A DNA stretch of 6,989 nucleotides, taken from positions 1 to 6,989 of the forward strand of contig VSPW01000102.1 of assembly GCA_009775535.1 (NCBI GenBank), given 5' to 3'. The position numbers and the translations under genes are program-made. The notes beneath the pieces were generated by a model, which did not search any database, was not told the DNA's origin, and worked only from the letters and a program-made list of their open reading frames with translations. How positions within the stretch are numbered: the stretch's first letter is position 1; each line of letters starts with the position of its first letter. Source of the stretch: Muribaculaceae bacterium. GTDB lineage: Bacteria; Bacteroidota; Bacteroidia; Bacteroidales; Muribaculaceae. Of the stretch, positions 1 to 6,861 are shown piece after piece.

Positions 1-894
1 ATTATTTGCTTGATATAGTGATGAATGTTGTCTTAATCCATCAATTTCTTCTATATCTAAGATCTGTTTTATATCTGAATATAGACGGCTACTATTTCCT
101 TTACATCTCATTATTGCATCATTTACCAACCAGAAAAGCTCTGTAAACAGGTCCTTTTCAGATTGGTCAGTAATGACATCATGGAATTTATATAAGCTAT
201 ATAGAGCCTTCCATTGTGAATATTCGAGTTCAAATAAATTGCTACGGTATTTTGTTGAAAGGGAATCACCCGGCTGAATCAAGTATTCATAACAAACAGA
301 GGAGACGCCCTTAAAATTCTTTATCTTACTTAAATATTGATAGCAAAACAACCGATCTTCGCCATAGTCGATGCCTTCTGGGAAACGTATGTTATTATCC
401 GCTATGACATCTGTCCTGAATAATTTATTACATGGACCAAATACCAATCTACTTTGTATCAATCTATGGAATGCTACAGGATCATCAATGGAATATACCC
501 CATCGGGTAGTGAGTATGTCTTTATTTTACCGTCTGGGAATATTTGCTTGACTCCGCATACAGTCAAATCATATCCGTAATTTTCGGCAAGTCCAGATAT
601 ATAGTCTTTGGACATTACATCGTCACTATCTATGAAAGTGACATATCTGCCCTCGACGATATCCAGTCCGGCATTGCGTGCAGAACTGACCCCTCCATTC
701 GGCTTGTCTATTAATTTGACACGGCTATCCTTGCCTTCAAAATAGCGGCAAATATCGTATGAGCCATCTGTAGATCCGTCATTGACTAATATGAGTTCAA
801 AATTACTATATGTCTGATTTAATACAGATTCCAGACATAATTCCAGCCCTTTTGAAACCGAATTATAAACAGGGATGATAATACTGAGTCTCAT
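1..894 (-). CDS. Family 2 glycosyltransferase, C-terminus cut by window edge
   Basis: A GT-A-fold glycosyltransferase that probably transfers a sugar from a nucleotide-sugar donor during repeat-unit assembly on the cytoplasmic face of the inner membrane. I translated 298 codons from ATG at 894-892 to base 1 with no stop. The start MRLSIIIPVYN is the usual GT2 first strand. DGSTDGS lies at residues 39-45, NGGVSSARNAGLD at 66-78, the metal-binding DSDD at 89-92 and an ED pair (YGED, probable catalytic base) at 177-180. Family members usually run about 300-340 residues, so only a short tail is probably missing. Its ATG overlaps the upstream gene's TGA as ATGA, which suggests translational coupling. 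Donor and acceptor sugars cannot be read from the sequence. It is AT-rich like the three genes before it. Confidence 0.93.
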   Translation of the reverse strand, partial: MRLSIIIPVYNSVSKGLELCLESVLNQTYSNFELILVNDGSTDGSYDICRYFEGKDSRVKLIDKPNGGVSSARNAGLDIVEGRYVTFIDSDDVMSKDYISGLAENYGYDLTVCGVKQIFPDGKIKTYSLPDGVYSIDDPVAFHRLIQSRLVFGPCNKLFRTDVIADNNIRFPEGIDYGEDRLFCYQYLSKIKNFKGVSSVCYEYLIQPGDSLSTKYRSNLFELEYSQWKALYSLYKFHDVITDQSEKDLFTELFWLVNDAIMRCKGNSSRLYSDIKQILDIEEIDGLRQHSSLYQANN

Positions 895-1871
895 CTATGG
901 GAAAATAAATGATATAACCTGCGGGATTTAAGATATGACCATATAATAAGCGTATTGCCTCCAAATAGAATTTTTTGAAAAAAGGTATCAGATTCACCCG
1001 ATATTTCTTTATTGCCCAAAAGTCTGTAATTCATCATCTTTTTTTCTTTTTGGACATTTGAATACCTGATGTCGTTCAATTCAAGGAAATGTGCCTCATA
1101 AATTCCCCTTAGCTTATGGAGTACCGTTTGATGCCCGTCAGTATGGGGAGATGTAAATGTCTCCAATATTTCTGTCCAAAGATCAAATTGGGACATATGT
1201 TGAGGGGAAAGTGAATAGGATGAATTTTCGGCACCTTGTCTATAATAATATGATGAAGAGTCAGATATTGCAGTTATCGGATTCTGTTTGTAAGCTGAAA
1301 TCCAGAATGCAAGATCTTCGGCCAATCTCATGTTCGGGTCAAATCTGAGATTATTATTTTCCAGGAAGGAACGTTGTATAAATTTCGCAGCTACATAGCC
1401 CAATATTCCTTCATTAGAGAACATCTGGTCAACAAAACCGTCCTTAAATTCAGTAGCCCCTATTTTACCGATATTGAATGTGCTTTTTACTGCACGTTGA
1501 TGTTTATCTGAGACCTTTGTCAGCCCGGCTATAAGTAGTTCGCAACCGTATTTTTCAATTTCTTCATTGGCAATGGACAGAAAATCCTTATTAACCCAAT
1601 CATCAGCATCAATAAATGTGATATAATCCTTTGTCGAGTTTTCAAGTCCAATATTACGCGCAGTTGAAACTCCTCCATTTGTGCAATGAATGACTTTTAT
1701 CCTGAAATCTGTGTATGAATCCAGGATTTCCCGGGAAGAATCTGTAGACCCGTCATTTACAATGATGATTTCAAAATAGTTATGAGTCTGGTCTAAGATA
1801 GAGTCGATACATTGCCGCACATAGCGTTCCTTGTTGTATACTGGAATTATTATCGAGAACGATACTGCCAT
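891..1871 (-). CDS. Family 2 glycosyltransferase
   Basis: A complete 326-residue GT2 enzyme, probably adding one sugar of a surface polysaccharide repeat. The N-terminal strand SFSIIIPVYN is at residues 4-13, DGSTDSS at 40-46, NGGVSTARNIGLE at 65-77, the metal-binding DADD at 88-91, and an AED motif with probable catalytic base at 184-186. The C-terminal third is less conserved, basic at the very end, and may sit against the membrane. The first 22 bases overlap the end of the preceding glycosyltransferase, and its TGA overlaps the next ATG by 4 bp. No Shine-Dalgarno is visible before the ATG, but this start leaves only three residues before the conserved strand, so an internal start is unlikely. 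The family is clear; sugar specificity is unknown. Confidence 0.95.
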   Translation of the reverse strand: MAVSFSIIIPVYNKERYVRQCIDSILDQTHNYFEIIIVNDGSTDSSREILDSYTDFRIKVIHCTNGGVSTARNIGLENSTKDYITFIDADDWVNKDFLSIANEEIEKYGCELLIAGLTKVSDKHQRAVKSTFNIGKIGATEFKDGFVDQMFSNEGILGYVAAKFIQRSFLENNNLRFDPNMRLAEDLAFWISAYKQNPITAISDSSSYYYRQGAENSSYSLSPQHMSQFDLWTEILETFTSPHTDGHQTVLHKLRGIYEAHFLELNDIRYSNVQKEKKMMNYRLLGNKEISGESDTFFQKILFGGNTLIIWSYLKSRRLYHLFSHR

Positions 1872-2746
1872 AACCGACGTAAATATATAGCAAATCCATA
1901 TGGGAATGCTATTGTTGTGATGAAATGATCATTTGAACGCTTCAAATAAGACAGTGAACCGCCTAACAATACTTGGGCAACCATCTGGGCTGCACTTTTA
2001 AATCTCAGCAAAAATCCCCGTTGATATCTCAATTTAGAATTATATAATATGGCATAGCCCATAGGATTCCGTTTCTGGAGATTCCATGAACCTTTTGTTA
2101 GCCCATCGGATTGGTATTCAGATATAACACCAACTCTGGCGTACCAACGGATTTTATAGCCATCCAGGGCCATTGCATTTAGTACGGTTTCTTCTGGTGT
2201 GAAATTTTCGCCGGGCCAAACTTCAAATGTATAGCTCCTTAAAATAGATACCTTATATACTTCGTTGCAGTCTATATCTATACCGTATTCATTCCGCTGT
2301 AAATTGGTAGCATCGACATAGCCTGTGAATTTTGGCTTTTTAAAGGGTATGCCATCTTTAGTCCCTTGCAACATCCCGATCCCTAAGATATCATTTTTAT
2401 GCAATATAGGTCCGGTCTTATCGAGAATAAAACTGATTGTCCCATCTGCCAAATAATCATCGGAATCTACTATGAATAGGAATTGGCTTTTTGCTTTCTT
2501 CACGGCTTCATTTATGGCTCTTGGTTTGCCTCCATTTTTTTCAAGCCGTATATAATTGATGTCAATATTGCCTGTATCAATCCATTTTTTCACCAATTCT
2601 GGAGTCTCATCAGTAGAGGCGTCATCTATGATCAACCATTCAAAATCTCTTGAATGGCATTGACCTAATAGTGAATTATATAGCCGCGGCAATGAGTAGG
2701 CCCTATTGTATGTAGGGGTGAATACTGTTAATTTATATTCACTCAT
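1850..2746 (-). CDS. Family 2 glycosyltransferase, divergent from its neighbours
   Basis: A 298-residue GT2 enzyme whose opening LTVFTPTYNRAYSLPRLYNSL (about residues 6-26, here split as LTVFTPTYNR and AYSLPRLYNSL) marks a subgroup different from the IIPVYN type on either side. DDASTDET lies at 41-48, with Ala in place of the more common Gly. KNGGKPRAIN is at 70-79, the metal-binding DSDD at 94-97, and TPEE with the probable catalytic base at 183-186. The tail after about residue 240 is rich in basic and hydrophobic residues and ends in YLRRLWQYRSR, which suggests membrane contact. The ATG overlaps the upstream TGA as ATGA, and the TAA lies 22 bp inside the next gene, so translation is probably coupled across all three. 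The substrate cannot be assigned. Confidence 0.95.
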   Translation of the reverse strand: MSEYKLTVFTPTYNRAYSLPRLYNSLLGQCHSRDFEWLIIDDASTDETPELVKKWIDTGNIDINYIRLEKNGGKPRAINEAVKKAKSQFLFIVDSDDYLADGTISFILDKTGPILHKNDILGIGMLQGTKDGIPFKKPKFTGYVDATNLQRNEYGIDIDCNEVYKVSILRSYTFEVWPGENFTPEETVLNAMALDGYKIRWYARVGVISEYQSDGLTKGSWNLQKRNPMGYAILYNSKLRYQRGFLLRFKSAAQMVAQVLLGGSLSYLKRSNDHFITTIAFPYGFAIYLRRLWQYRSR

Positions 2747-3657
2747 TTAATCAATAATTTAAGCATTACTATTTTTAATTTCCAAAGAAAGTGGGGATTA
2801 ACCATTATCTGGCAAAAATTTCCTTTGATAAACCGTAGTATCCTATTTCGGTATCCTATATATTCGTTTGGCTTTTTTCTTAGCGCCCCCAACCATTTAC
2901 ATGCAACTTCTGAAACAATTGCCAATGCATGGTATGAATAATTTTTCGCATTACTGCAAACGTATTCCCACGTTGCCGATGCATTGTCAAATTCGCCTAA
3001 TGCTCTGAGTGACAGGGTTTGCTTGGATAAACTCAGTGGATGCTGTTCATAAAAATAAAGGGGCGTATCTATATATGCTACTGCGTTTTCTGTAATAAAC
3101 ATCTGTGCCTTTACGAAATAATCTTCATTCACAGTTTCGATGGGGAATGTTAGATTATTAAAAAGGTCCTTTTTGTAGCACCCGCCTGGATATCCCCAGA
3201 ACTCATATTTAAAGAAACGCCGGAGAAGTTCCTTTTGGGGCATGATTGATGGTGGAACAGGAGAATCGAAGTCTACCTTTTCACCTATGCCTATTCTTTT
3301 CATAGGGCATAGCGAAATATCAGTACCACATTCCACTAGTGCATTGTAAAGGGTTGATACGTAGTGAGGTGATACGAAGTCATCGCTGTCGGCAAACATT
3401 ACGTACTTTCCCTTGGCCATATTGATGCCGTTCTTACGGGCAATTGATGCGCCTGAATTCTTTTGGTGTACAACTCTTATCTTATCAGGTAATGACTTCG
3501 CATACCGGTCACAAATATCACCTGAATTGTCTGCCGAACCGTCATCGACCAGTATTATCTCGATTTCAGGATAATCCTGCTTTAAAAGAGCTTCAATACA
3601 CCGCTCTAGATACGCCTCTGAATTATAGACTGGCACTATCAATGAAACAAGTCCCAT
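2743..3657 (-). CDS. Family 2 glycosyltransferase, first of the glycosyltransferase block
   Basis: A 304-residue GT2 enzyme. SLIVPVYNSEAYLERCI opens the protein (residues 5-21). DDGSADNSGDICDRY is at 38-52, NSGASIARKNGI at 67-78, metal-binding DSDD at 90-93, and a NED motif with the probable catalytic base at 177-179. The C-terminal 60 residues are basic and hydrophobic (ending IVMLKLLIK), consistent with peripheral membrane binding. It follows a 183-bp gap without a gene, unlike the overlapping genes after it, and is the first AT-rich gene downstream of the GC-rich dehydratase. No Shine-Dalgarno is visible before the ATG, as is common in Bacteroidota. The start sits four residues before the first conserved strand. 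The role in surface polysaccharide assembly is inferred from the neighbours; donor and acceptor are unknown. Confidence 0.95.
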   Translation of the reverse strand: MGLVSLIVPVYNSEAYLERCIEALLKQDYPEIEIILVDDGSADNSGDICDRYAKSLPDKIRVVHQKNSGASIARKNGINMAKGKYVMFADSDDFVSPHYVSTLYNALVECGTDISLCPMKRIGIGEKVDFDSPVPPSIMPQKELLRRFFKYEFWGYPGGCYKKDLFNNLTFPIETVNEDYFVKAQMFITENAVAYIDTPLYFYEQHPLSLSKQTLSLRALGEFDNASATWEYVCSNAKNYSYHALAIVSEVACKWLGALRKKPNEYIGYRNRILRFIKGNFCQIMVNPHFLWKLKIVMLKLLIK

Positions 3658-3727
3658 TTTATCAGAATAAGAACGTTCTACCTGAATCCAAAATATTTGA
3701 TTTATATCCGCGGGGATACATTTTTAT

Positions 3728-3746
3728 AGCCATTGTAAATATGGCT
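3728..3746 (-). repeat. Small inverted repeat in the dehydratase-glycosyltransferase gap
   Basis: AGCCAT (3728-3733) and ATGGCT (3741-3746) form a perfect 6-bp stem with a 7-nt loop. No U-tract follows on the minus-strand transcript, so it is not a convincing terminator. It may be a chance hairpin or an mRNA stability element. Confidence 0.35.
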
Positions 3747-3785
3747 GTCTTGGAATTGAATAGTATATTAGAATGTGAATCCGTA

Positions 3786-3827
3786 ATTTAAACTGATAAA
3801 ATTCGTATAGGTTTTATCTGTTTAAAT
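3786..3827 (-). repeat. 16-bp inverted repeat just after the dehydratase gene
   Basis: The arms 3786-3801 and 3812-3827 pair over 16 positions with one mismatch (3794 against 3819) around a 10-nt loop; 3802 and 3811 could add a G-U pair. It begins 13 bases after the dehydratase stop codon in transcript order. The stem is almost all A-T, so it lacks the GC-rich stem of a standard intrinsic terminator, and no long U-run follows. Possible roles are a weak terminator overcome by the antiterminator, a 3'-end stabilising or processing hairpin, or a scar of cassette joining. The structure is seen directly; the role is inferred. Confidence 0.6.
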
Positions 3828-3840
3828 GGATGCATTTGTC

Positions 3841-5799
3841 TCACATTGGCATGGGTGGGTCCTGGTTTGGGGTGTCGAACTGCTCGAAGGGGGAGTTTTT
3901 GGAGAGGAATTCCGGGACGGTGCGTTTCATCAGGCGGACCATCTCGGGGATGCGCACGGCGCGTGATAGTTCTTCCAGGGCGTCGACAGCGCCGGAGGCT
4001 TCTTCGTAGGGGTACTCGCGCACGCGGGCGATGCGGATGCGGTCGTGGTCTGTGGGCATGGTGTCCTCCTCTGTGGCGAGGACTTCCTCGTAGAGTTTCT
4101 CTCCTGGGCGCAGGCCGGTGTATTCGATGGCGATGTCCTCCCCAGGGCGCAGGCCTGCCAGGGAGATCATGCGCCGCGCAAGGTCGGCGATGCGAACGGA
4201 CTCGCCCATGTCGAACACGAAGATCTGGTCTCCGGTGGTCATCGTGGCGGCCTCCATCACGAGGCGGCATGCCTCGGGGATGGTCATGAAGAAGCGGGTG
4301 ATGTCGGGGTGCGTAACGGTAACCGGGCCTCCGCGCTCTATCTGCTGGCGGAAGCGCGGGATCACAGACCCGTTGGAGCCAAGGACGTTGCCGAAGCGGG
4401 TGGTGACAAACCGCGTAACTCCCTGGCGGCGTCCGGTGCGGAGGGCGAGGCCAAGGGACTGTACGTAGATCTCTGCCAGGCGCTTGGTGCATCCCATTAT
4501 GTTTGTGGGGTTGACGGCCTTGTCGGTCGATACCATAACCATCTTGCGCGCGCCGTATTCCACGCATTTGTCGGCAACGTTGCGTGAGCCTGCAACGTTG
4601 ACCAGCACGGCCTCGCAAGGGTTCTCTTCCATCAGCGGCACGTGTTTGTAGGCTGCTGCGTGGAACACTATCTCGGGATGCCATTTCCGGAACACGTAGT
4701 CGAGGCGCGCGGGAATCCGCACGTCGCCTATGACGGGCACGAAGTCTACATCCGGATAGCGCTCCTCAAACTCCAGGCGCACGTTGTGCATCGGGGTCTC
4801 GGCGTTGTCGAACATCACAAGCTTAGACACTCCGAAGCCCGCCAGCTGGCGGCATAGCTCAGAGCCAATAGATCCAGCTGCGCCGGTGACGAGGATGGTG
4901 CGCCCGCGGAACTCGGCACGGATCTCGTCCATGGAGATCTTGATCTCGTCGCGGCCAAGGAGGTCGTCAATCTTGACATCGCGCACGCTGTTGCGCATGA
5001 CACGGCCGTCGACAACCTCGTCGATGGGTGGCGCTATGAGGACACGCAGCCCGCTGTCGGTGCAGTGACGGATAATGCCATCGTGCTCGGCCTTGGCGTC
5101 TGATTCGCGTGCGAACAGCACTCCAGAGGCGTCAAGCCTACGCATCAGGCGTGTAAGGCCATCGCCGTCCCAGAAGTAATGAACCCGGCGTCCGGCTATG
5201 GTGTGGTCGCGCTGCACAGGGCCACGCGTCAAGAATCCGCAGACCTGGTAGTGCGGTGACTGGGCAAGCCTCTGCATAAGAGCAACGGACTTGTCTCCTG
5301 TGCCGTATACCAGCACGCGCTGGCGCTTACGGCTGTGAAGCAGACTGCCCTTTAGGCGGTCGTAGATGACCAGCATCATAACACGGCTGGCAAGTACGCC
5401 CGAGGCCGTAAGTGCTGCGTCCAATAGGAAAAGCAGTGTGATCTGTGACGGATGCAGGGTCCATATGCCGCCAAGCCAAGGTAGCGACAGTGACAGTGCC
5501 AGCATCAGTGCCTCCTTGATACCTACAGCGCTGCACAGGCGGCCTGCATCGCGCAGGGTGCTATGGCGGATGACGCTACGGTGGACACGGCAGATCCAAA
5601 GGCCGGCCAGTGACGACAGCAGCGATGACATAACCCACAGCAGCGGGAGCGAGACGGACGCGAAAAGGGTGTGGTGCCATAGGGACACAACAGAAAGGGA
5701 CAGCGCCGATGCGCCGACCGCAACGGATAGGTCTATGCCGAGCACGACCCACGAGCTTAGGTAGCGTGTAAGGAATTGTCTTAGTCCTTGTTTCTTCAT
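3841..5799 (-). CDS. Membrane-bound UDP-HexNAc 4,6-dehydratase, CapD/WbpM/PglF family
   Basis: A 652-residue inner-membrane enzyme expected to turn UDP-GlcNAc (or a close relative) into a UDP-4-keto-6-deoxy sugar, the precursor of sugars such as QuiNAc, FucNAc or bacillosamine. Four hydrophobic segments lie at about 15-39, 46-70, 91-109 and 117-146. A first nucleotide-binding-like domain starts at RVLVYGTGDKS (161-171). The catalytic extended-SDR domain starts at about 299, with the NAD site VTGAAGSIGSE at 304-314, the DLLGR linker at 279-283, AAYKHVPLMEENP at 382-394, STDKAVNPTNIMGCTKR at 424-440, TRFGNVLGSNGSVIPRF at 467-483 and GLRPGEKLYEE at 562-572. The Tyr of the usual YxxxK pair is replaced by Met (M435, K439), as is typical of this family. 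The length is normal. There is no clear Shine-Dalgarno; the start is set by the charged N-terminus before the first membrane segment. It is GC-rich, like the antiterminator upstream. The exact product sugar is not determinable. Confidence 0.95.
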   Translation of the reverse strand: MKKQGLRQFLTRYLSSWVVLGIDLSVAVGASALSLSVVSLWHHTLFASVSLPLLWVMSSLLSSLAGLWICRVHRSVIRHSTLRDAGRLCSAVGIKEALMLALSLSLPWLGGIWTLHPSQITLLFLLDAALTASGVLASRVMMLVIYDRLKGSLLHSRKRQRVLVYGTGDKSVALMQRLAQSPHYQVCGFLTRGPVQRDHTIAGRRVHYFWDGDGLTRLMRRLDASGVLFARESDAKAEHDGIIRHCTDSGLRVLIAPPIDEVVDGRVMRNSVRDVKIDDLLGRDEIKISMDEIRAEFRGRTILVTGAAGSIGSELCRQLAGFGVSKLVMFDNAETPMHNVRLEFEERYPDVDFVPVIGDVRIPARLDYVFRKWHPEIVFHAAAYKHVPLMEENPCEAVLVNVAGSRNVADKCVEYGARKMVMVSTDKAVNPTNIMGCTKRLAEIYVQSLGLALRTGRRQGVTRFVTTRFGNVLGSNGSVIPRFRQQIERGGPVTVTHPDITRFFMTIPEACRLVMEAATMTTGDQIFVFDMGESVRIADLARRMISLAGLRPGEDIAIEYTGLRPGEKLYEEVLATEEDTMPTDHDRIRIARVREYPYEEASGAVDALEELSRAVRIPEMVRLMKRTVPEFLSKNSPFEQFDTPNQDPPMPM

Positions 5800-5887
5800 C
5801 TGGTTGGGGAGGGGCGTACGGAGTGCCCCGGTGTTATACCGTTATGTTATTCGATGTGTATATAGGGGGTGGCGCATAGGTGCGCAG
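5800..5887. other. Antiterminator-dehydratase spacer with two short GC hairpins
   Basis: An 88-bp spacer without a gene. GCGCA (5872-5876) and TGCGC (5881-5885) form a perfect 5-bp stem with a 4-nt loop, two bases after the antiterminator stop in transcript order. GGGGC (5811-5815) and GCCCC (5825-5829) form another 5-bp stem, extendable by a G-U pair, just before the dehydratase start. Neither is followed by a U-tract. They could act as pause or attenuation sites, or be chance. Confidence 0.35.
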
Positions 5888-6463
5888 TCATATTTTCTCT
5901 AGGAAAACTTTGGGAAGGAACGGCAGCAGCAGGCTTAAGCCGCATGGGAGCTCAACAACAACGCGGCGGTTGTTGCGAATACGGCGGAGGCGTCCTTCCG
6001 CGCCCTTGAACGGGCCGCCGATTACGCGGACGAGGTCACCGCTGAGGTAGTCGCCCTGGCGTTGGAGGTATATCTCCACACCGCCCTCGCCTGAGGTGGC
6101 CAACAAACGGAGTACGGACAGTTCTTCATCGGTAACGGCTGCAGGCCGTGTGCGGGAGATGTTGCGGTATACCCGGAACGGGGTCAGCCGGGGGTTGCCA
6201 AGGTGCTCTGTCTCCAAGCGAAGGACTTCTGACTCGCCACAGCGGACAAACATCAGGCGGCTCACCAGAGGGCGAAGCCGGGGACGTTTGTTGTCGTGGC
6301 TACAGCCCATGTGACATGGGATATAGGTCTCTTCGCATATATCCTGGAGCTCGTCCCTCAGAGCGAAGACGCGGTTGCGGTAGACGTTGACAGCATACCA
6401 GTGCGTGGCGTCAGGCTGCGCAGTGGCGGGTGTCTCATGATATGTGTATTCCTTGTCTTCCAT
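5888..6463 (-). CDS. upxY: UpxY-family NusG-like transcription antiterminator
   Basis: A 191-residue NusG paralogue that should ride on RNA polymerase and prevent early termination within its own polysaccharide operon, as shown for UpxY proteins of Bacteroides fragilis. After a polar N-terminus, the NusG N-terminal domain runs from HWYAVNVYRNRVFALRDEL (21-39) through YIPCHMG and PLVSRLMFVRC (65-75) to about 105. A linker follows, and the C-terminal KOW domain is at about 141-190 with GDLVRVIGGPFKGAEGRL at 142-159. Length and domain order match the family, although B. fragilis operons usually carry upxZ next and this one does not. The start is supported by AAGGAG with 8-nt spacing. The gene is first in the operon and GC-rich. 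Regulation is probably by the promoter at 6623-6630 and by hairpins in the leader. A housekeeping NusG is less likely because of the context and divergent sequence. Confidence 0.93.
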   Translation of the reverse strand: MEDKEYTYHETPATAQPDATHWYAVNVYRNRVFALRDELQDICEETYIPCHMGCSHDNKRPRLRPLVSRLMFVRCGESEVLRLETEHLGNPRLTPFRVYRNISRTRPAAVTDEELSVLRLLATSGEGGVEIYLQRQGDYLSGDLVRVIGGPFKGAEGRLRRIRNNRRVVVELPCGLSLLLPFLPKVFLEKI

Positions 6464-6471
6464 GTACTATT

Positions 6472-6477
6472 CTCCTT
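6472..6477 (-). promoter_or_regulatory. Ribosome binding site of the antiterminator gene
   Basis: AAGGAG on the minus strand, 8 nt before the ATG at 6463. It is the only clear Shine-Dalgarno seen before a gene in this window and decides the start. It lies within the last codons of a short upstream open frame (6571-6467). Confidence 0.7.
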
Positions 6478-6556
6478 CTGCGCCCGGGAACACCGGTGAC
6501 GATGTCCGTTCGCCCAATCCGGGTAGGCCTTCTGCTCCAGTGGGGCGGCCGCCGCA

Positions 6557-6578
6557 ACGGCCATGACCCATGCGCCGT
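6557..6578 (-). repeat. Leader hairpin with GC-rich stem
   Basis: ACGGC (6557-6561) pairs with GCCGT (6574-6578), and CATG (6562-6565) with CATG (6569-6572); base 6573 is bulged and the loop is 3 nt. This gives 9 base pairs, probably stable in the transcript. The right half is also part of the outer arm of the left inverted repeat. Confidence 0.55.
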
Positions 6579-6610
6579 AGATGCGTACCCGTATCTCTTG
6601 GCAAGAGATA
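6567..6610 (+). repeat. Left arm of imperfect inverted repeat around the promoter
   Basis: This 44-nt stretch matches, in inverted orientation, the stretch at 6862-6906. The outer CCCATGCGCCGT (6567-6578) is identical over 12 bases, and the inner AAGAGATA (6603-6610) is identical over 8. An ATCTCTTG block is shared between them but shifted by 8 bases. The two blocks are spaced almost equally in both arms (24 and 25 nt). Confidence 0.55.
6592..6610 (-). repeat. Perfect hairpin at the 5' end of the transcript
   Basis: TATCTCTT (6592-6599) and AAGAGATA (6603-6610) form a perfect 8-bp stem with a 3-nt loop, starting only a few bases after the inferred transcription start. It could protect the 5' end, recruit the antiterminator, or as DNA be a dimeric regulator or recombinase site. 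It also forms the inner arm of the left inverted repeat. Confidence 0.55.
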
Positions 6611-6861
6611 ATAATATGTCTGCAAAGTTAAGTAATTTTTTTTGATAATAAAAGAACGTAACAAGCTGTTTTATTTGAATTTAAATTACCCTCCCCTATT
6701 TAATATGCTGATTGCTAGTTTATTGGCTGTTGTTTCTGATTGGGAGATTGTATTATTCATATTAGATGCTTTATTTTTTATCAATGGTGGTTCCTAGATA
6801 TTTAAGGTTTTTAATGATAATATTATAAATATGCATGTATCTAATAATTAAGCTTTTACCA
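6611..6861. other. AT-rich promoter segment between inverted repeats
   Basis: No gene is supported. It holds the minus-strand -7 box at its left end and otherwise AT-rich sequence with no terminator, tRNA or clear second promoter. It may be an invertible promoter segment in the orientation that drives the operon. Confidence 0.5.
6623..6630 (-). promoter_or_regulatory. Bacteroides-type -7 promoter box
   Basis: TAACTTTG on the minus strand is a perfect match to the Bacteroides -7 consensus TAnnTTTG. About 20 nt further upstream is CGTTCTTT, at best a weak -33 element without a clean TTG; the nearest clear TTG (6664-6662) is too far at 31 nt. I found no other perfect TAnnTTTG in either direction in the 6611-6862 segment. 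It points toward the antiterminator gene, about 160 bp away. Confidence 0.65.

Larger units (their letters stand above)
3658..3840. other. 183-bp AT-rich gap between dehydratase and glycosyltransferases
   Basis: No credible coding frame is present. It holds the two inverted repeats listed separately and marks the change from GC-rich to AT-rich sequence. A weak -7-like match (TATTTTGG on the minus strand, near 3690) is one T short of TAnnTTTG, so an internal promoter is possible but not supported. Confidence 0.6.
6464..6617 (-). promoter_or_regulatory. GC-rich 5' leader of the operon
   Basis: About 150 nt lie between the inferred transcription start (about 6617) and the antiterminator ATG. 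In B. fragilis, UpxY proteins relieve termination in the leader of their own operon, so this is the expected site of action here. It contains the two hairpins at 6592-6610 and 6557-6578, and palindromes at 6545-6554 and 6491-6498. A 34-codon frame (ATG 6571-6569, TAG 6469-6467) ends 3 nt before the antiterminator start. The transcription start is inferred from the -7 box only. Confidence 0.55.

Noticed and set aside
3728..3746. Intrinsic terminator before the glycosyltransferase block
   Set aside because: The stem is only 6 bp and is followed by an A-rich rather than U-rich stretch on the transcript strand.
3444..3791. 115-codon plus-strand open frame running into the gap
   Set aside because: Mostly antisense to a clear glycosyltransferase; the part in the gap shows no recognisable protein features.
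4045..4587. 180-codon plus-strand open frame
   Set aside because: Antisense to the conserved catalytic domain of the dehydratase; explained by GC-rich codon use and no start signal of its own.
3788..4684. 298-codon minus-strand open frame
   Set aside because: It lies almost wholly in another frame of the well-supported dehydratase gene; the predicted protein is low-complexity, rich in Arg, His and Pro, as expected of a shadow in GC-rich DNA.
6358..6564. 68-codon minus-strand frame overlapping the upxY start
   Set aside because: Overlaps the well-supported antiterminator in another frame; Ala-rich and low-complexity, with no ribosome site.
6467..6664. 65-codon frame with ATG at 6664
   Set aside because: Its start lies upstream of the -7 box, so it would not be on the predicted transcript; only the shorter internal frame from 6571 is kept as a weak finding.
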